From Alphaproteobacteria bacterium (GTDB lineage Bacteria > Pseudomonadota > Alphaproteobacteria > Micavibrionales > Micavibrionaceae), in assembly GCA_020442505.1 (NCBI GenBank), contig JAGRJZ010000065.1, forward strand, positions 1 through 8,281: a DNA stretch of 8,281 bases, read 5' to 3'. The stretch's first letter is position 1. Every line of letters begins with the position of its first letter. Both the position numbers and the translations under genes were made by a program. Below are positions 6,563 through 8,281 of the stretch, one piece after another. The notes under the pieces are model-generated. The model saw only the letters and a list, made by a program, of their open reading frames with translations, was not told where the DNA came from and did not search any database.

Positions 6563-7042
6563 CTAACGTGCGCAGAGCGGCTGGGACACCGGATGCCCGG
6601 GATAGACGGTCGAAGCCCATTTTCGCAAAGTGGCACGGTCCATACCGGCGACCTTGGGAATGCGCGAACCGTAATGATTACAAAAAAGATCCGGGCGCAT
6701 CTTGGCCGCGTCCAGGGATATCTTGTTGGCGAAGGCGGTGCGCAGCGTATTCAGGCTTGCCTCCGGATCGGCGTCTCCGCGTTTTCTGAAATAACCCAGC
6801 AGGCGGTCCTCATATGCCGCGAACAAGTCCCCGTGCGCCGCGCTGAATTCCCGGTACTGCGCGTAGAGATTTTTTCCGCGGGTTTGCATGCCCTGACAGT
6901 TCAGACCGATCACCATCAGCTCGCTATGGATACGGATGCCCTGCTCCGCCTCGGCCTCGGCCGCCGTATAACAAGCAGCGTTTCCCGCGAAAGCAGGGCT
7001 CGCGAGCAAACAAAAAACCAGAACGGATACAAATAACTTCAC
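6563..7042 (-). CDS. Small secreted four-cysteine protein, unknown function
   Basis: I do not recognise a characterised family. The product has 159 residues. A clear Sec signal peptide is present: Lys2, a hydrophobic core at about 3-15, and AFA ending at residue 19, with cleavage likely before Gly20. There is a cysteine inside the hydrophobic core (Cys11), but the cleavage region does not fit a lipobox, so a soluble periplasmic protein is likelier than a lipoprotein. The mature part has exactly four cysteines (24, 49, 121, 157), which suggests two disulfides, and looks mostly helical. Notable segments are AEAEQGIRIHSELMVIGLNC (30-49) and the C-terminal VYPGHPVSQPLC. The start is GTG 7042, whose last two bases belong to the stop of the upstream dehydrogenase gene (GTGA). 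This indicates co-transcription and translational coupling. The link between a cytoplasmic dehydrogenase and a periplasmic protein is unexplained. Confidence 0.8.
   Translation of the reverse strand: MKLFVSVLVFCLLASPAFAGNAACYTAAEAEAEQGIRIHSELMVIGLNCQGMQTRGKNLYAQYREFSAAHGDLFAAYEDRLLGYFRKRGDADPEASLNTLRTAFANKISLDAAKMRPDLFCNHYGSRIPKVAGMDRATLRKWASTVYPGHPVSQPLCAR
7039..7042 (-). other. GTGA stop/start overlap coupling two genes
   Basis: On the minus strand GTG (7042-7040) opens the secreted-protein gene, and TGA (7041-7039) closes the dehydrogenase gene. Four-base overlaps of this kind usually mean that the downstream gene is translated by re-initiating ribosomes. Confidence 0.85.
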
Positions 7043-7989
7043 GATACAGCCACCCTCGTCTTGACAGGCTCTCCGTTAAAATGCGCCAACAAATTTTCCA
7101 TGACCAGCCTCCCCATCGCCGTTTTCGTTTCGTGCGTATGACCGCCGATATGCGGCAATAAAACGACATGATCCATCGAAAACAGCGATTCCGGAACGTT
7201 TGGTTCGTTCTCGTAAACGTCAAGCCCTGCCCCGGCGATCGCTTTGTTGTACAAAGCGGCGAGCAAGTCCTGCTCGCGCACGACGGAACCGCGCGCCACG
7301 TTTATCAGAAACCCGCGCGGGCCTAAAGCCTCGAGAACGGAATAATCCACAATTTTCTCGGTCCCCGGACCGCCGACACAGGACAAAACAAGAAAATCAG
7401 AGGCCTCCGCCATAGCATGAAGATCATGGTAAAAGGCGTAGGGCTGGTCCGGCTTTTCCCGCGGACCGTGGTAAACGACGTTCATGTCGAACGCTGCGCA
7501 GCGCCGGGCGATCGCCTGGCCAATCCGGCCGAGCCCCAGGATCCCGACCGTCTTGCCGGCAAGACCGGTCCCCAGCGGAAAGGTCGCGCCGCCTCGCCAC
7601 TTCCCGCAGCGCACGAACATGTCCGCCTCGCAGACACGGCGGGAAACCGCCAGCATCAACGCCAGGGCGGTATTCGCCGTATCGTCTGTCACGACGTCCG
7701 GCGTATTGGTCACGACCACCCCCCGCGCGCCGGCGGCAGGCAAATCGATATTGTTCACGCCCACGCCGTATTGCGCGATGATCTCGAGATTCGGGAGCGC
7801 CTCGATCATCCGGGCCGACACCCCCTTCCCGTCATAGCGGGAGAGAATAGCCACGATCTCGTTCCTGTGCTTCTGGAGCACGGCCTCTGGATCGGGTTCC
7901 TTCCACAGCCGGATCACGGCAAAATGCCGGTCGAGCGCCGTCATCTCGTCCGGCAACATCGCCCCCAGGGCCAGAAGGGTTTTGGACAT
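7039..7989 (-). CDS. D-isomer-specific 2-hydroxyacid dehydrogenase (glyoxylate/hydroxypyruvate reductase-like)
   Basis: A cytoplasmic NAD(P)H-dependent oxidoreductase reducing 2-keto acids to D-2-hydroxyacids, 316 residues, the normal length. The substrate-domain loop YGVGVNNID is at 74-82. The Rossmann glycine motif GLGRIG is at 152-157. The catalytic triad is Arg233 (NVARGS), Glu262 (YENEP) and His280 (LPHIGGHTHET). Hydroxypyruvate reductase-like members such as GhrB and plant HPPR share the YGVGV and LPH patterns, so glyoxylate or hydroxypyruvate is the best substrate guess. After the second beta strand the sequence is VVYHGPREKP, with no acidic residue and with Arg177 and Lys179, which suggests a preference for NADPH (inference). 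The start is ATG 7989, five bases after AGGA. It is the first gene of a two-gene unit with the secreted four-cysteine protein. The exact substrate is uncertain, so no symbol is given. Confidence 0.9.
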   Translation of the reverse strand: MSKTLLALGAMLPDEMTALDRHFAVIRLWKEPDPEAVLQKHRNEIVAILSRYDGKGVSARMIEALPNLEIIAQYGVGVNNIDLPAAGARGVVVTNTPDVVTDDTANTALALMLAVSRRVCEADMFVRCGKWRGGATFPLGTGLAGKTVGILGLGRIGQAIARRCAAFDMNVVYHGPREKPDQPYAFYHDLHAMAEASDFLVLSCVGGPGTEKIVDYSVLEALGPRGFLINVARGSVVREQDLLAALYNKAIAGAGLDVYENEPNVPESLFSMDHVVLLPHIGGHTHETKTAMGRLVMENLLAHFNGEPVKTRVAVS

Positions 7990-8039
7990 GGAAATCCTTT
8001 TGTCGTCGTTCCCGTTGGAAGGCGAAAGGCCCGCGAAGA

Positions 8040-8092
8040 TTGTCGGTACGGCGCGATACGATACGGATCGGAACAGATCGCCATACCGACAA
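8040..8092 (-). repeat. Long inverted repeat between the peroxiredoxin and dehydrogenase genes
   Basis: The arms 8040-8053 (TTGTCGGTACGGCG) and 8079-8092 (CGCCATACCGACAA) pair over 14 bp with one non-Watson-Crick position, around a 25-base loop. In minus-strand RNA that position is a G-U wobble, whereas in plus-strand RNA it is a C-A mismatch. A structure in the minus-strand transcript is therefore favoured. It starts 14 bases past the peroxiredoxin stop and lies about 50 bases before the dehydrogenase start. No U run follows, so it is not a classical terminator. It may be a 3' stabilising or processing hairpin, a Rho-dependent end, or an operator. Confidence 0.65.
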
Positions 8093-8105
8093 AATCAACG
8101 GCACC

Positions 8106-8281
8106 TTAAGCCGCGCAACGCTCGGTCGTTTTTTCCGCTTCAGCGTGGGGGTCGATGGTCGCCCCGCCCAGCGGTCGCGCGCAAGGCGCAAGATCACCCG
8201 TCTGGCAGGCATCCAAAATCCGCAGGGTTTCCTCTGGATTCCGCCCAACGCTCAGACCGTTGACCGACACATGCTGGATGA
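8106..8281 (-). CDS. Peroxiredoxin, AhpC/2-Cys type (partial, C-terminal end only)
   Basis: The last 57 codons of a thiol peroxidase that reduces hydrogen peroxide and organic hydroperoxides. The recognisable block is HVSVNGLSVGRNPEETLRIL followed by DACQTGD, the conserved C-terminal part of 2-Cys peroxiredoxins of the AhpC/TSA family (usually HVSVNDLSVGRN...LQTGELCPVNW). The peroxidatic-cysteine domain lies beyond the window edge. The usual resolving-cysteine motif CPxNW is replaced here by APCARPLGG, so the nearest cysteine is displaced by two positions and the Asn-Trp is lost. Further cysteines lie eight residues before it and two residues from the end (ERCAA). The stop codon is TAA at 8106-8108. 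The 14-bp-stem inverted repeat follows downstream. The family call is firm despite the short fragment; whether it is a typical or atypical 2-Cys enzyme is not decidable here. Confidence 0.82.
   Translation of the reverse strand, partial: IQHVSVNGLSVGRNPEETLRILDACQTGDLAPCARPLGGATIDPHAEAEKTTERCAA

Noticed and set aside
6560..6578. GCTCT/AGAGC hairpin at the nth/secreted-protein convergence as a terminator
   Set aside because: The stem is five pairs, the loop is nine bases, and no T run follows on either strand.
7982..8263. Open frames on either strand over the 7990-8105 gap and the peroxiredoxin end
   Set aside because: They run antisense or out of frame across a well-supported peroxiredoxin C-terminus and have no start signals.
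1..8281. A novel defence, mobile or CRISPR system
   Set aside because: All genes but one fall into known core families; there is no integrase, transposase, toxin-antitoxin pair, spaced repeat array or sharp composition shift. RmuC and the patatin-like gene have defence-system relatives, but here they sit among housekeeping genes without partner components.

Overview
The window looks like ordinary, gene-dense core chromosome from an alphaproteobacterium. Two of its proteins point there: a FYDLN-type acidic-tail zinc-ribbon protein (the TIGR02300 type, essentially alphaproteobacterial) and a class IIA HAD hydrolase of the TIGR01459 type. The sequence is moderately GC-rich, with GTG as well as ATG starts. 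I see no tRNA, rRNA, CRISPR array, insertion sequence, integrase or phage gene, and no gene-free stretch longer than about 160 bases. Placement below class level (for example Rhodospirillales-like) would be a guess.

Layout from left to right. Positions 1-1480 (minus) hold an MsbA-type lipid exporter, cut by the window edge inside the ABC signature motif. It is divergent, across about 160 bp, from a patatin-like phospholipase (plus, 1640-2566). The phospholipase converges on a HAD hydrolase (minus, 2563-3492), and the two stop codons overlap. Upstream of the HAD gene on the same strand is rmuC (minus, 3593-4792). It is divergent from the FYDLN zinc-ribbon gene (plus, 4927-5337). That gene converges on ogt (minus, 5348-5857), and its likely terminator lies inside the end of ogt. 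ogt and nth (plus, 5921-6553) are divergent across 63 bp. nth converges, with 9 bp between stops, on a minus-strand pair: a D-2-hydroxyacid dehydrogenase (7039-7989) followed by a small secreted four-cysteine protein (6563-7042), joined by a GTGA start/stop overlap. The right edge holds the last 57 codons of a peroxiredoxin (minus, 8106 onward).

Functionally there are two membrane-lipid genes at the left (lipid A-type exporter and lipid hydrolase). Three DNA-maintenance genes sit in the middle: rmuC, ogt (direct reversal of O6-alkylguanine) and nth (base excision). Redox and keto-acid metabolism is at the right. Apart from the dehydrogenase/secreted-protein pair I see no operon. The compact, alternating-strand layout makes antisense overlap between neighbours likely.

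I found no convincing new defence or mobile system. The best leads are a 14-bp-stem inverted repeat between the peroxiredoxin and dehydrogenase genes, an unknown secreted four-cysteine protein translationally coupled to the dehydrogenase, an altered peroxiredoxin C-terminus, a nine-G run in the exporter gene, and a terminator hairpin overlapping ogt codons.
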